Shown here: positions 45,905 through 54,044 of the stretch, one piece after another | How the letters are laid out: each line of letters starts with the position of its first letter | Numbering within the stretch: the stretch's first letter is position 1 | From: Oscillospiraceae bacterium | GTDB taxonomy: Bacteria > Bacillota > Clostridia > Oscillospirales > Ruminococcaceae | Assembly (NCBI GenBank): GCA_017512745.1 | Contig: JAFWEV010000025.1 | Coordinates: 112,780 to 176,779, forward strand | Length of the DNA: 64,000 nucleotides | Reading direction: 5' to 3' | Notes under the pieces: model-generated | Told to the model about the DNA's origin: nothing | The model's input: only the letters and a program-made list of their open reading frames with translations | The model's database searches: none | Position numbers and translations under genes: made by a program

Positions 45905-47497
45905 GTGAAAGAACCTATCATCAGCTTTAAGGATTTCGGATTCAAATATAAAGCTCAGAAGAATCCGACCCTTTACGATATCAACCTGGATATTTATCCC
46001 GGGGAGAAAATACTGATCCTGGGAGCTTCGGGAAGCGGAAAGTCCACGCTGTGCAACTGCATCAACGGACTAATACCGTTCTCGTATGACGGAACCATAA
46101 CCGGAAGCTGTACCGTCAACGGAGCTGAGACAAAGAAATCGTCCATTTTCAAACTGTCCGGCAGTGTGGGAACGGTCCTTCAGGACAGTGATGCTCAGTT
46201 TGTAGGACTTTCGGTAGGAGAGGATATAGCATTTGCTCTCGAAAACGAGATGATGCCGAGAAAGGATATGATCCCTGTGATCGACAGAAACGCGTCGATG
46301 GTCGGGATGCAGGATTTTATCGGACATGTGCCTTTCAACCTTTCCGGCGGTCAGAAACAGAAGGTGGCGATCGCGGGAGTCTTCGGAAACGATGTAGAGA
46401 TACTCATCTTCGACGAACCGCTTGCAGCACTGGACCCGCAGATGGGGATGACGGCTGTTGACCTTATTGACAATATTTCCAGAGAATCCGGCAAAACGAT
46501 AATCATTGTCGAGCACAGGCTCGAAGATGTGCTTTACAGACCTGTCGACAGAGTGATCCTTATGGCGGAAGGAAGAATAGTCGCGGATATGAAGCCGGAT
46601 GATCTGCTGAGATCGACGCTTCTCAGCGAATGCGGGATCAGGGAGCCGCTCTACATTACTGCAATGAAATATGCCGGATGTTCGCTTGAGGGAAACAGGA
46701 ATCTGTGCGATCTTTCTTCGCTTGAACTTTCTGCGGAAAACAGAGAGAAACTGAGAACCTTCTTTACCGAAGAAAGAGAATCCATCAGGGAAAACAATAA
46801 CGATCCGGTAGTATCATTCAAAGATGTTTCTTTCTCTTATGAGGGAGGAAAGAAGGTCCTGAGTGATGTCAGCTTTGACATAAAGCGCGGGGAGAGGATA
46901 GCGATCATCGGCAGAAACGGAGCGGGAAAATCAACCGCGGCAAAGCTTCTGTGCGGAATAATAAGACCGGACAGCGGAACGATCGAACTTGACGGCAGGG
47001 ATATAAGCAGTCTCTCCGTAAAGGAGATAGGAGAAAAAGTCGGATATGTCATGCAGGATCCGAATCAGATGATCGTAAAGGACATCATCAAGGATGAGGT
47101 TGGCATGGCGCTGGATATAAGGGGCAGGAGCGAAGAGGAAAAGACGGAGATCGTCAACAACGCCCTGAGGACGTGCGGGCTTTACAAGATGAGAAACTGG
47201 CCTGTCGATTCCATAAGTTACGGCCAGAAAAAGAGAGTTACGGTGGCGTCGATGATGGCGCTTGAACCGGATGTGTTTATTCTGGATGAGCCGACAGCCG
47301 GACAGGACTTCAGAAGCTACACGGACATAATGAATTTTGTGAATACACTCAACAGAGAATACGGCAAGACTATCCTGTTCATAACACACGATATGCATCT
47401 GGCTATCGAGAATACGGACAGGGCGATAGTGTTCTCCGACGGAAAACTCATAGCGTCGGACAGGGTCTTCTCGGTGCTTTCCGACAAGACATCATAG
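45905..47497 (+). CDS. ecfA: ECF transporter double ATPase (EcfA1-EcfA2 fusion), apparently frameshifted at the end
   Basis: One 530-residue protein carries both ATP-binding domains of an energy-coupling factor. Domain 1: Walker A GASGSGKST, signature LSGGQKQKVAIAG, Walker B ILIFDEPLAALD. Domain 2: Walker A GRNGAGKST, degenerate signature ISYGQKKRVTVAS, Walker B VFILDEPTAGQD, switch His in FITHDMH. GTG start with GAGG ahead. The reading frame stops at FSVLSDKTS, but the -1 frame just there continues with 42 residues that look like the usual C-terminal tail and end inside the ecfT start. A single missing base explains it. Confidence 0.9.
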   Translation: MKEPIISFKDFGFKYKAQKNPTLYDINLDIYPGEKILILGASGSGKSTLCNCINGLIPFSYDGTITGSCTVNGAETKKSSIFKLSGSVGTVLQDSDAQFVGLSVGEDIAFALENEMMPRKDMIPVIDRNASMVGMQDFIGHVPFNLSGGQKQKVAIAGVFGNDVEILIFDEPLAALDPQMGMTAVDLIDNISRESGKTIIIVEHRLEDVLYRPVDRVILMAEGRIVADMKPDDLLRSTLLSECGIREPLYITAMKYAGCSLEGNRNLCDLSSLELSAENREKLRTFFTEERESIRENNNDPVVSFKDVSFSYEGGKKVLSDVSFDIKRGERIAIIGRNGAGKSTAAKLLCGIIRPDSGTIELDGRDISSLSVKEIGEKVGYVMQDPNQMIVKDIIKDEVGMALDIRGRSEEEKTEIVNNALRTCGLYKMRNWPVDSISYGQKKRVTVASMMALEPDVFILDEPTAGQDFRSYTDIMNFVNTLNREYGKTILFITHDMHLAIENTDRAIVFSDGKLIASDRVFSVLSDKTS

Positions 47498-47616
47498 AGA
47501 GAGCCAGCCTCAAACAGACTTCGCTCTACACACTGGCCAAGAAGCTGGATCTTGATCCGGAAGACACCATAAGACACTTCATAGAGCACGAGAGGACGGT
47601 GAAGCAGGGTGAATAA
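47488..47616 (+). pseudogene. Out-of-frame C-terminal tail of the ECF ATPase
   Basis: In the -1 frame relative to the ATPase the codons read DIIERASLKQTSLYTLAKKL and then 22 more residues, ending TVKQGE and TAA at 47614. The pattern (ERASLK.TSLY.LA and FIEHER) is the kind of C-terminus seen on clostridial EcfA fusions. Its stop overlaps the ecfT GTG by eight bases (GTGAATAA), the layout of a translationally coupled pair. It therefore looks like the original end of the gene. Confidence 0.75.
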
Positions 47617-48529
47617 CAGACTGGTGATCAACTACACGCCGGGACCGACGATGCTGCACAGGCTGACGGGATTCACAAAGGTCTTTCTGTTCATTGCCAT
47701 GACCGTCGCCATCATCGCCACATATGACATAAGGATCCTCATTCCGCTGTTTTTAATAAATCTGGCTGAGATGATATCCATGAAGCCGAATTACAAGCCC
47801 ATAGTCATAATGTTTGCGATCACGTTCGTGACCGTGACGCTCCTCGGGAACGTGATGCTGTTCCTGGTGAGCCCTGATGTCGGGTTCAACAACATAGGCG
47901 TGACCAACATGCTGTGGCAGGGATCCGGCAGACTGTACCTCACGAAGGAGTTTCTGTGGTACTGTCTCGTCATCTTTGTGAAGAGAACGGCTTCGTTTGC
48001 TTCTGTCATGGCTTTTGCGCTGGCAACCACGCCGTCGGAGTTCGCGTCCGGACTCAACAAGGTCGGCCTTCCGTACAAGGTATGCACGATCGTGTCGCTG
48101 GCATACAGGACCATACCGGATATAGCAAACGACTTCATCAACATCAGAAACAGCATGATGATGAGAGGCGTTGAGCTATCGAAGAAGGCGAGTCTTTGGA
48201 AGAGACTCAAGAACACTGTGCTGATCCTTGTTCCGCTGATCTTCACGGCTTTCGGAAAGGTCGGAAACATCGCCAATGCAATGGATCTCCGCGGATACGG
48301 AAAACACAGGAAGCGCACATGGTACGCTGAACACGAGACTTCGAAATGGGACACGATAATACGCATTCTGGCGGTGATCCTGCTGGCGGCAGCAGTCTAC
48401 TACATAATCAGATACAGGATAATAGATCCGTGGCCGGCGAGGATATGGTGCCCGTGGGCAGACCCGAACGAGATCGTGTCGGTAAATCAGATAGATACAG
48501 TTTTCTTTATGAAATGGTTTAAGAAATAA
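47609..48529 (+). CDS. ecfT: ECF transporter T component (transmembrane)
   Basis: The membrane coupling subunit that links ATPases to the S component. The 306-residue protein has about five hydrophobic segments and two Ala-Arg-Gly-like coupling motifs, SMMMRGVEL and NAMDLRGYG, in the cytoplasmic helices that touch the ATPases. The GTG start gives MNNRLVINYTPGPT. Its start overlaps the frame-shifted ATPase tail. The first SAM-hydrolase-like gene begins 12 bases after its stop, so the transporter and the array are probably one transcript. Confidence 0.9.
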   Translation: MNNRLVINYTPGPTMLHRLTGFTKVFLFIAMTVAIIATYDIRILIPLFLINLAEMISMKPNYKPIVIMFAITFVTVTLLGNVMLFLVSPDVGFNNIGVTNMLWQGSGRLYLTKEFLWYCLVIFVKRTASFASVMAFALATTPSEFASGLNKVGLPYKVCTIVSLAYRTIPDIANDFINIRNSMMMRGVELSKKASLWKRLKNTVLILVPLIFTAFGKVGNIANAMDLRGYGKHRKRTWYAEHETSKWDTIIRILAVILLAAAVYYIIRYRIIDPWPARIWCPWADPNEIVSVNQIDTVFFMKWFKK

Positions 48530-48541
48530 GAGGTTATATAA

Positions 48542-49378
48542 ATGGCATTTCTCATAATACAGACGGATTTCGGAACTGGTTCGCTTTCTGTCAGCGCGAT
48601 GCACGGCGTCTGCGCCATGGTGGATTCCGGTCTGAAAGTCGACGACGGAAACAATGATGTCGTCCCGTTCAATGTGCTTGACGCATCGGATTCCCTGATG
48701 TATCTCATGCCCTACTGGCCTGAGGGTACGGTATTCGTGTCGGTAGTGGACCCTGGGGTCGGAACAAAGAGGCGCAGCTGTGTGGCGAAGCTTAGGAACG
48801 GTCAGTATGTTGTCACTCCCGACAACGGTACTCTTACATATATCAAGGAAAAGGTCGGAATAGAGGAAGTACGCGAGATCGATGAGAGCGTAAACAGGCT
48901 CAAAGGCTCCGAAGACGTGCATATCTTCCACGGAAGAGATGTATATGCGTACTGCGGCGCAAGACTTGCTGCCGGAATCATCGACTTCGAGGGAGTGGGG
49001 CCTGTATATCCGGTCGCGGAAGTGGTCGAAGCTCCGTATATTCGCGCGGAAAAGAGTCCCGGAAGGGTGTCCGGCATGATAAACGAAGCCGGTGATCATT
49101 TCGGACTTATAGGAACGAACATACCGTTTGAGTGGCTTTCGGAATCCGGGATGGTATATGGGGACACAGTTACCGTCACTGTCACCAGGAAGGACGAGCA
49201 GATCTTCAGAAGAGAGATGAAACTCGAAAAGACATTCGGATACGTTCCTGTAGGTGATCCGCTGGTATTCAGTTCCGAGATGAGGACTGTCATGATGGCG
49301 ATCAATCAGGGCAACGCGACAGTGGAGTACGGTCTAGGATTCGGACCGGACTGGAAAATGACAGTCGAGAAGGTGTGA
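48542..49378 (+). CDS. SAM hydroxide adenosyltransferase-family protein (DUF62), copy 1
   Basis: Members of this family hydrolyse S-adenosyl-L-methionine to adenosine and methionine; relatives are the fluorinase and chlorinase. The 278-residue protein has both domains. Visible motifs are IIQTDFGTGS, PYWPEGTVFVSVVDPGVGT with the Asp and following Arg (KRR), TPDNGTLTY and IFHGRDVYAYC, giving the Asp-Arg-His set of the family. An AGAGG site lies before the ATG. It is the first of five tandem paralogues directly behind ecfT. Activity on SAM is family knowledge, not shown here. Confidence 0.88.
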   Translation: MAFLIIQTDFGTGSLSVSAMHGVCAMVDSGLKVDDGNNDVVPFNVLDASDSLMYLMPYWPEGTVFVSVVDPGVGTKRRSCVAKLRNGQYVVTPDNGTLTYIKEKVGIEEVREIDESVNRLKGSEDVHIFHGRDVYAYCGARLAAGIIDFEGVGPVYPVAEVVEAPYIRAEKSPGRVSGMINEAGDHFGLIGTNIPFEWLSESGMVYGDTVTVTVTRKDEQIFRREMKLEKTFGYVPVGDPLVFSSEMRTVMMAINQGNATVEYGLGFGPDWKMTVEKV

Positions 49379-49381
49379 AAC

Positions 49382-50194
49382 GTGATTAACAGATCAGTTG
49401 TAATACATTCCGACAGAGGAACCGGTGACACGCTCTTTGCGAAAATTGCGGGGACGATCCTCAGCATTACGCCGGGATGCGACGTAGTAGACGGCTCCCA
49501 GGGAATGGAAAAAGACAATGTCAGACAGATATCCGCTTATCTCTTTACCACGGTGCCGTTCTGGCCTGACGGAACTCTGTTTCTGTCATATGTCGGAGAC
49601 GGAGAGCCTGTTGCGGTAAGACTGAAAAACGGAAGCGTTATTTTAAGTCCAAACAACGGGACAGCAACCATGTGCGTGGACAGTCTCGGGATGGAATCGG
49701 CAAGATATCTGTCAAAAGAGGCGTTCGGAGATGATGAATACAGCCTTGCAAGATGCGCTGCGGCTCTGGCAGGAGGAGAAGCATTTGAGGATATAGGACC
49801 CGACGCCGGAAGCGGGATGGTGTTTTACTCCATGCCTCGCGCGGATATACGCGAAGGGTATGCCAGAGGAGAAGTGGCGATGCTGCTCAAGACATTCGGC
49901 AATATCACATTCAGCATCGGTACAGACGAGTTTGAGAAAACGGGTATACGGACCGGAGACGCTGTAAGAGTCACTTTTACCAGGGACGGAAAAGTGGAAT
50001 GGCAGGCGGAAATGACATATCAGCCTTCATTCGGATATGTTCCCGAAGGAGACCCTGTGGTTTTCAACGGCAGTTCCGGATATATGGATATCGGCTTAAA
50101 CAGAAAGAGCTTTATCACTGAATGCATACCTCAGATTCTCGCTGCGAAGGATCCGGGAGAATTCAAAGTTGTTATAGAGAGGATAGACACGTGA
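49382..50194 (+). CDS. Degenerate DUF62 paralogue, copy 2 (probable pseudoenzyme)
   Basis: The 270-residue protein keeps the overall pattern (VVIHSDRGTGD, PFWPDGTLFLSYV, LSPNNGTATMCVD, then a C-terminal domain ending PSFGYVPEGDPVVFN), so it is a full-length paralogue. It lacks the VVDPGVGT motif (here SYVGDGEP) and the FHGRD motif (replaced by FGDDEYSL), so the Asp-Arg-His set is gone. GTG start, three bases after copy 1. The reading frame is intact, which argues that it is a non-catalytic partner, perhaps in a mixed trimer, and not a decaying gene. Confidence 0.8.
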   Translation: MINRSVVIHSDRGTGDTLFAKIAGTILSITPGCDVVDGSQGMEKDNVRQISAYLFTTVPFWPDGTLFLSYVGDGEPVAVRLKNGSVILSPNNGTATMCVDSLGMESARYLSKEAFGDDEYSLARCAAALAGGEAFEDIGPDAGSGMVFYSMPRADIREGYARGEVAMLLKTFGNITFSIGTDEFEKTGIRTGDAVRVTFTRDGKVEWQAEMTYQPSFGYVPEGDPVVFNGSSGYMDIGLNRKSFITECIPQILAAKDPGEFKVVIERIDT

Positions 50195-51057
50195 AACCAT
50201 GTATAGTTCTTCAGTCTGACTTCGGGATATCGACCGGACTGCCGGCTTCGATGACGGCGGTAATAGTGAAAACGGACCCGGAGATCAGGATATTCGATCT
50301 CTGCCATGAGGTCAGAGAATTTGATATAAGAGAGGGAAGCGAAATACTGGCTTCGACATTTCCTTACTGGCCTAACGGTACGATCTTTGTCTCAGTTGTG
50401 GATCCGGGAGTGGGAACCAGCAGAAAGAGCTGCGTCGCTCTGATGGACAACGGCAGCGTTGTCATAACTCCGGACAACGGAACACTGAGCTGGCTCTATT
50501 CAAGGATAGTCAGCGTCAGGGAAATAGACGAGACCGTCAACAGACTGCCCGGGTCGGACGATCACCATACTTTCCACGGCAGAGACGTTTATGCATACAC
50601 TGCCGCGAGGCTCGCATCCGGAATAATAGATTTTGAAGGAATAGGACCGGAGTATTCCAAAGAAGAACTGGTGCGTTTTGCCCTGCCCGTCGCGGAGATC
50701 CGGGACGGAGCGGCCTGGGGAGAAGTAACGGGAGCTCACGATCACTTCGGAAACGTGGGGATATCGATCCCCAATGAGATGATAAAGGAGATCGGGATCA
50801 GTGTCGGCGACATGTGCCGTCTCGAGATCATAAAGGACGGGTATACGCTTTACGACAGAGTAATGATGTTCCACCACTCATTCGGGTGGGTCGAGCCCGG
50901 AGAGCCGATACTCAACGAGTGCAGCAATGATTATGTGGAGCTGTCGCTCAATCAGGACAGCTTCTGCGAAAAGGAGATGCCGGAACTCCTTGATGCATAT
51001 GACCTCTCCGCATATAAGGTGAAGATATCGAGAATATCGGAGGTAGCATCAAAATGA
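50191..51057 (+). CDS. SAM hydroxide adenosyltransferase-family protein (DUF62), copy 3
   Basis: The GTG at 50191 overlaps the copy 2 stop by four bases (GTGA) and gives MKPCIVLQSDFG, the family N-terminus; a longer open frame would run inside copy 2 without homology. The 288-residue protein has YWPNGTIFVSVVDPGVGTSRK, TPDNGTLSWLY and TFHGRDVYAY, so the catalytic set is present, and both domains are complete (VEPGEPILNECSNDYVELSLNQ). Confidence 0.87.
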   Translation: MKPCIVLQSDFGISTGLPASMTAVIVKTDPEIRIFDLCHEVREFDIREGSEILASTFPYWPNGTIFVSVVDPGVGTSRKSCVALMDNGSVVITPDNGTLSWLYSRIVSVREIDETVNRLPGSDDHHTFHGRDVYAYTAARLASGIIDFEGIGPEYSKEELVRFALPVAEIRDGAAWGEVTGAHDHFGNVGISIPNEMIKEIGISVGDMCRLEIIKDGYTLYDRVMMFHHSFGWVEPGEPILNECSNDYVELSLNQDSFCEKEMPELLDAYDLSAYKVKISRISEVASK

Positions 51058-51887
51058 GACCGGTGATAGCGATGCAGACGGATTTCGGAGTCGGGGGCGG
51101 CAGCGCCATGAGAGGCACATGCCTGAAGGTCGATCCCGAACTTGAAGTCTACGAGATAACCCATACCATTGATAAATTCAATGTCCGCGCGGCAGGAAGG
51201 AGCCTTCACAACATAGTCCCGTACTGGCCTGAAGGGACAGTGTTCGTGTCGGTCGTGGATCCCGGGGTCGGCACGTCGAGAAGAGCGAGCGTCGCGCTTC
51301 TTAAAAACGGCAGCTATGTCGTGACCCCTGACAACGGAACGCTTACCCTTCTCATGGACGAACCGGGAATAGAAGCCATAAGAATCATTGACGAAAAGAA
51401 AAACAGACTCAGAGGAACAGAGAAAGTCAGCATCTTTCACGGAAGAGATCTTTTCGCATACTGCGCGGCCAAGCTGGCTGCCGGAATAATAGATTTCGAG
51501 GGAGTCGGACCCGAATACCCCGTAGAAGAAGTCGTCAGATATTCCGAACCCGGTTATTCCGTAACGGACGGAAAGGTCTCGGGATATGTTTCGGGAATGA
51601 TGAGAACATTCGGAAATCTCGAGAGCAGCATTCCCATAGAAGCCGCAGAGAAAGCCGGACTTGCTCCCGGAAGTGACGTTCATGTAGAGGTCATGCATGC
51701 AGGAAGGATGTATTTTGACCGGGATGTTCCGTACAGACCGTCATTCGGATGGGTCGAAGAGGGCGAAGAGGTCGTTTACAACAGCAGCGACGGGGTCATC
51801 GGTGCCGGCATCAATCTCGGAGATTTCATGAGCAAGTACGGGATCGGATCCGGATCCGGGTGGACGATCGTCATCAGAAAGAGGTAA
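51054..51887 (+). CDS. SAM hydroxide adenosyltransferase-family protein (DUF62), copy 4
   Basis: The 277-residue protein overlaps copy 3 by four bases (ATGA). It has AMQTDFGVGGGSAMRG, YWPEGTVFVSVVDPGVGT followed by SRR, TPDNGTLTLLMD and IFHGRDLFAYC, so all catalytic residues of the family are present, and a complete C-terminal domain. The GGSAMRGTCLKVDPEL stretch is closer to copies 3 and 5 than to copy 1, which has a small insertion there. Confidence 0.88.
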   Translation: MRPVIAMQTDFGVGGGSAMRGTCLKVDPELEVYEITHTIDKFNVRAAGRSLHNIVPYWPEGTVFVSVVDPGVGTSRRASVALLKNGSYVVTPDNGTLTLLMDEPGIEAIRIIDEKKNRLRGTEKVSIFHGRDLFAYCAAKLAAGIIDFEGVGPEYPVEEVVRYSEPGYSVTDGKVSGYVSGMMRTFGNLESSIPIEAAEKAGLAPGSDVHVEVMHAGRMYFDRDVPYRPSFGWVEEGEEVVYNSSDGVIGAGINLGDFMSKYGIGSGSGWTIVIRKR

Positions 51888-51890
51888 CTA

Positions 51891-52388
51891 ATGGGGTATA
51901 TAGTATTGCAGACTGATTTCGGAAACGGCGGATCGGGAGCGATGGCAGGCGTATGCAAGATCGTCGACAGGGACCTCAGAGTGTTCAATCTCACTCATGA
52001 GGTGCCGAAATTCGATATTGCTGCTGCGGGCAGCAATCTTGCCGAGGTGATCCCTTTCTGGCCTGAAGGCACCGTCTTCGTATCTGTAGTGGATCCAGGA
52101 GTCGGAACCGGTAGAAGGGCATCCGTATGTCTTACCGGAAACGGACGGTTCGTCGTGACCCCAGACAACGGGACGCTGGATGAGATCGGACGGAGATTCG
52201 GGATCAAAGCCGTGCGGGAAATAGATGAATCGGTCAACAGGTACAAAGGAAACAAGTGGTCAAGGGAGAGCGACATTTTCCACGGAAGAGATATATTCGC
52301 CTACTGCGGGGCAAAGCTCGCGTCCGGCAGGATAACCTTAGAGGAAGTCGGCAATGAGTACAGCCCGGAGGAGATAGTCAAACTCTGA
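51891..52388 (+). CDS. DUF62 paralogue lacking the C-terminal domain, copy 5
   Basis: Only 165 residues are encoded. The N-terminal catalytic domain is whole (VLQTDFGNGGSGAM, FWPEGTVFVSVVDPGVGT followed by GRR, TPDNGTLDEIG, IFHGRDIFAYC), but the protein stops at NEYSPEEIVKL, exactly where the small C-terminal domain begins in the other copies. In this family the active site is formed between the N-terminal domain of one subunit and the C-terminal domain of the next, so this copy may need another copy to supply that half. No remnant of the missing part is seen before the terminator. Confidence 0.85.
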   Translation: MGYIVLQTDFGNGGSGAMAGVCKIVDRDLRVFNLTHEVPKFDIAAAGSNLAEVIPFWPEGTVFVSVVDPGVGTGRRASVCLTGNGRFVVTPDNGTLDEIGRRFGIKAVREIDESVNRYKGNKWSRESDIFHGRDIFAYCGAKLASGRITLEEVGNEYSPEEIVKL

Positions 52389-52422
52389 AGCGGAGATCCA
52401 AGACTCAAGACATAAAGAGAAG

Positions 52423-52467
52423 CCCTGCCCTGGATCTGAATGATCCAGGGCAGGGTCATTTTGTTTT
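52423..52467 (+). terminator. Terminator of the ECF/DUF62 operon
   Basis: A 14-base perfect stem (CCCTGCCCTGGATC / GATCCAGGGCAGGG) with a five-base loop and TCATTTTGTTTT. Confidence 0.9.
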
Positions 52468-52487
52468 GCGGGGACAGAAAGACGGTG

Positions 52488-53960
52488 TCAGCCGAGAAGA
52501 TCGGCGAGAACTGATTTAAGTTCTCCTGGTTCTATGGGCTTTGACACATGACCGTTCATACCGGCGGCCTGCGATCTTGCCCTGTCCTCGGTGAATGCGT
52601 TGGCTGTAAGGGCGATTATGGGAACCGATGAGGCGCGGGGATCATCGAGGCTGCGAATAGCCTTAGTGGCAGCATATCCGTCCATCTGTGGCATCTGTAT
52701 ATCCATGAGTATGATGTCATAAACAGCTCCGGACGATGCCTTTTCGACGGCTTCTTTTCCGTCGCAGGCAATATCAACGGAGAACCGCATTTTCTCCAGC
52801 ATCATTTTTGCTATCTCGCGGTTGATCTCCATATCGTCTACCAGAAGGACCTTTTTTCCGCTGTAATCCGGACATTTGCCGTCCGGACATAAGGCTTTGT
52901 CTTCTTCAACGGGAGCGGAGATCACAAACGACAGATCAACTACAAATTCGGTGCCTTTTCCCTGATCTGTCAGGACTTTTACAGAGCCGTCCATCAGGTC
53001 GACGATCTTCTTTGTGATGGCCATTCCGAGGCCTGTTCCCTGAATGCCGCTGATAGTGGATGTGCGTTCTCTTTCAAATGCATCGAAGATCCTGGAGGCA
53101 AACTCGGGGCTCATGCCTATACCGGAATCCTTTACGGATATCTCGTAGCCGGCAGTGATGCCGTTGCTTCCGGTCTGTCTCAGAACAGCACTGACCGATC
53201 CGTGCTCGGGAGTGAACTTGTATGCGTTGCTCAGGAGATTCGTAAGAATGCGGTTGAGCAGTTTGGGATCGAACATGGCATATCTGTCGGAAACGGAAGA
53301 GGTATCAATCGAGTAATCGATGTTCTTTTCACTCATCTGAACGGAGAACATACCGCATGCCGCTGAGAATCTGGAGACGATATCGGCGGGGACGGGATCA
53401 AGTTCTAACTTTCCGCTCTCTATACGGCTCATCTCCAGAATGTCGTTTATCAGTTCGAGAAGATGCTGGCCGGAAACGCCGATCTTTTCAAAGTACTGTT
53501 TTGATTCCGCCGGAGAGAGATCGGAAGCTCTTGCCAGGTTCGTATATCCGATAATGGCATTGAGAGGGGTGCGGATGTCGTGCGACATATTGGACAGGAA
53601 TACACTTTTGGCTGCATTTGCCTGCTCCGCTGCAGAGAGGGCTGAACGGAGTTCTTCATTATGGCTGATCCTGTCGGCTATACGGGTCGTGAGCGTGATC
53701 ATGAGGAACACGAAGATACTTCCTCCGAACAGGATCAGGGCAGTCAGGATGTCCGGATTGCCGAGGATCATGATCAGGATGTATCCGATAAAGAAAAGGA
53801 GGATCAGGACAAGGGGCACGAAAAGCAAAAAGCGCTTTTCCGACCAGCGTCCCTGCACGTTGAGCTTTCTTATGAATACGGAATACAGCCCGATATTGAC
53901 TGCCATCAGGATGCTTCCGAGTATTATCATCGTGTAGATCAGAAAAACGAGTCTGTTCAA
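52488..53960 (-). CDS. Membrane hybrid histidine kinase with C-terminal receiver
   Basis: A signalling kinase with about three membrane helices in the first 95 residues and no evident extracellular sensor domain. The cytoplasmic part has HisKA (FLSNMSHDIRTPLNAIIG, phospho-His near 126), HATPase (LNRILTNLLSNAYKF, DSGIGMS, GTGLGMA) and a receiver domain with KVLLVDDMEINRE and phospho-acceptor Asp in LMDIQMPQMDGY near 416. TTG start with CGGAG six bases before it. No partner regulator with a DNA-binding domain is nearby. The stimulus is unknown; it may sense the membrane itself. Confidence 0.92.
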   Translation of the reverse strand: MNRLVFLIYTMIILGSILMAVNIGLYSVFIRKLNVQGRWSEKRFLLFVPLVLILLFFIGYILIMILGNPDILTALILFGGSIFVFLMITLTTRIADRISHNEELRSALSAAEQANAAKSVFLSNMSHDIRTPLNAIIGYTNLARASDLSPAESKQYFEKIGVSGQHLLELINDILEMSRIESGKLELDPVPADIVSRFSAACGMFSVQMSEKNIDYSIDTSSVSDRYAMFDPKLLNRILTNLLSNAYKFTPEHGSVSAVLRQTGSNGITAGYEISVKDSGIGMSPEFASRIFDAFERERTSTISGIQGTGLGMAITKKIVDLMDGSVKVLTDQGKGTEFVVDLSFVISAPVEEDKALCPDGKCPDYSGKKVLLVDDMEINREIAKMMLEKMRFSVDIACDGKEAVEKASSGAVYDIILMDIQMPQMDGYAATKAIRSLDDPRASSVPIIALTANAFTEDRARSQAAGMNGHVSKPIEPGELKSVLADLLG

Positions 53961-54044
53961 GAAAAACTCCGAAAATATAAAAAATATCAGGGTATCGTTA
54001 CCCTGACATCATTATACAGAAAATAAGGATTTTGAAAAATGTCG

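Noticed and set aside
47480..47500. Programmed -1 frameshift in the ECF ATPase
   Set aside because: No slippery heptamer of the X XXY YYZ type is present at the join and no downstream stimulatory structure is evident, so a plain one-base deletion is more likely.
48176..49099. Minus-strand open frame of 307 codons across ecfT and the first DUF62 gene
   Set aside because: It is the shadow of two well-supported genes, and its His/Arg/Tyr-rich composition is typical of antisense frames.
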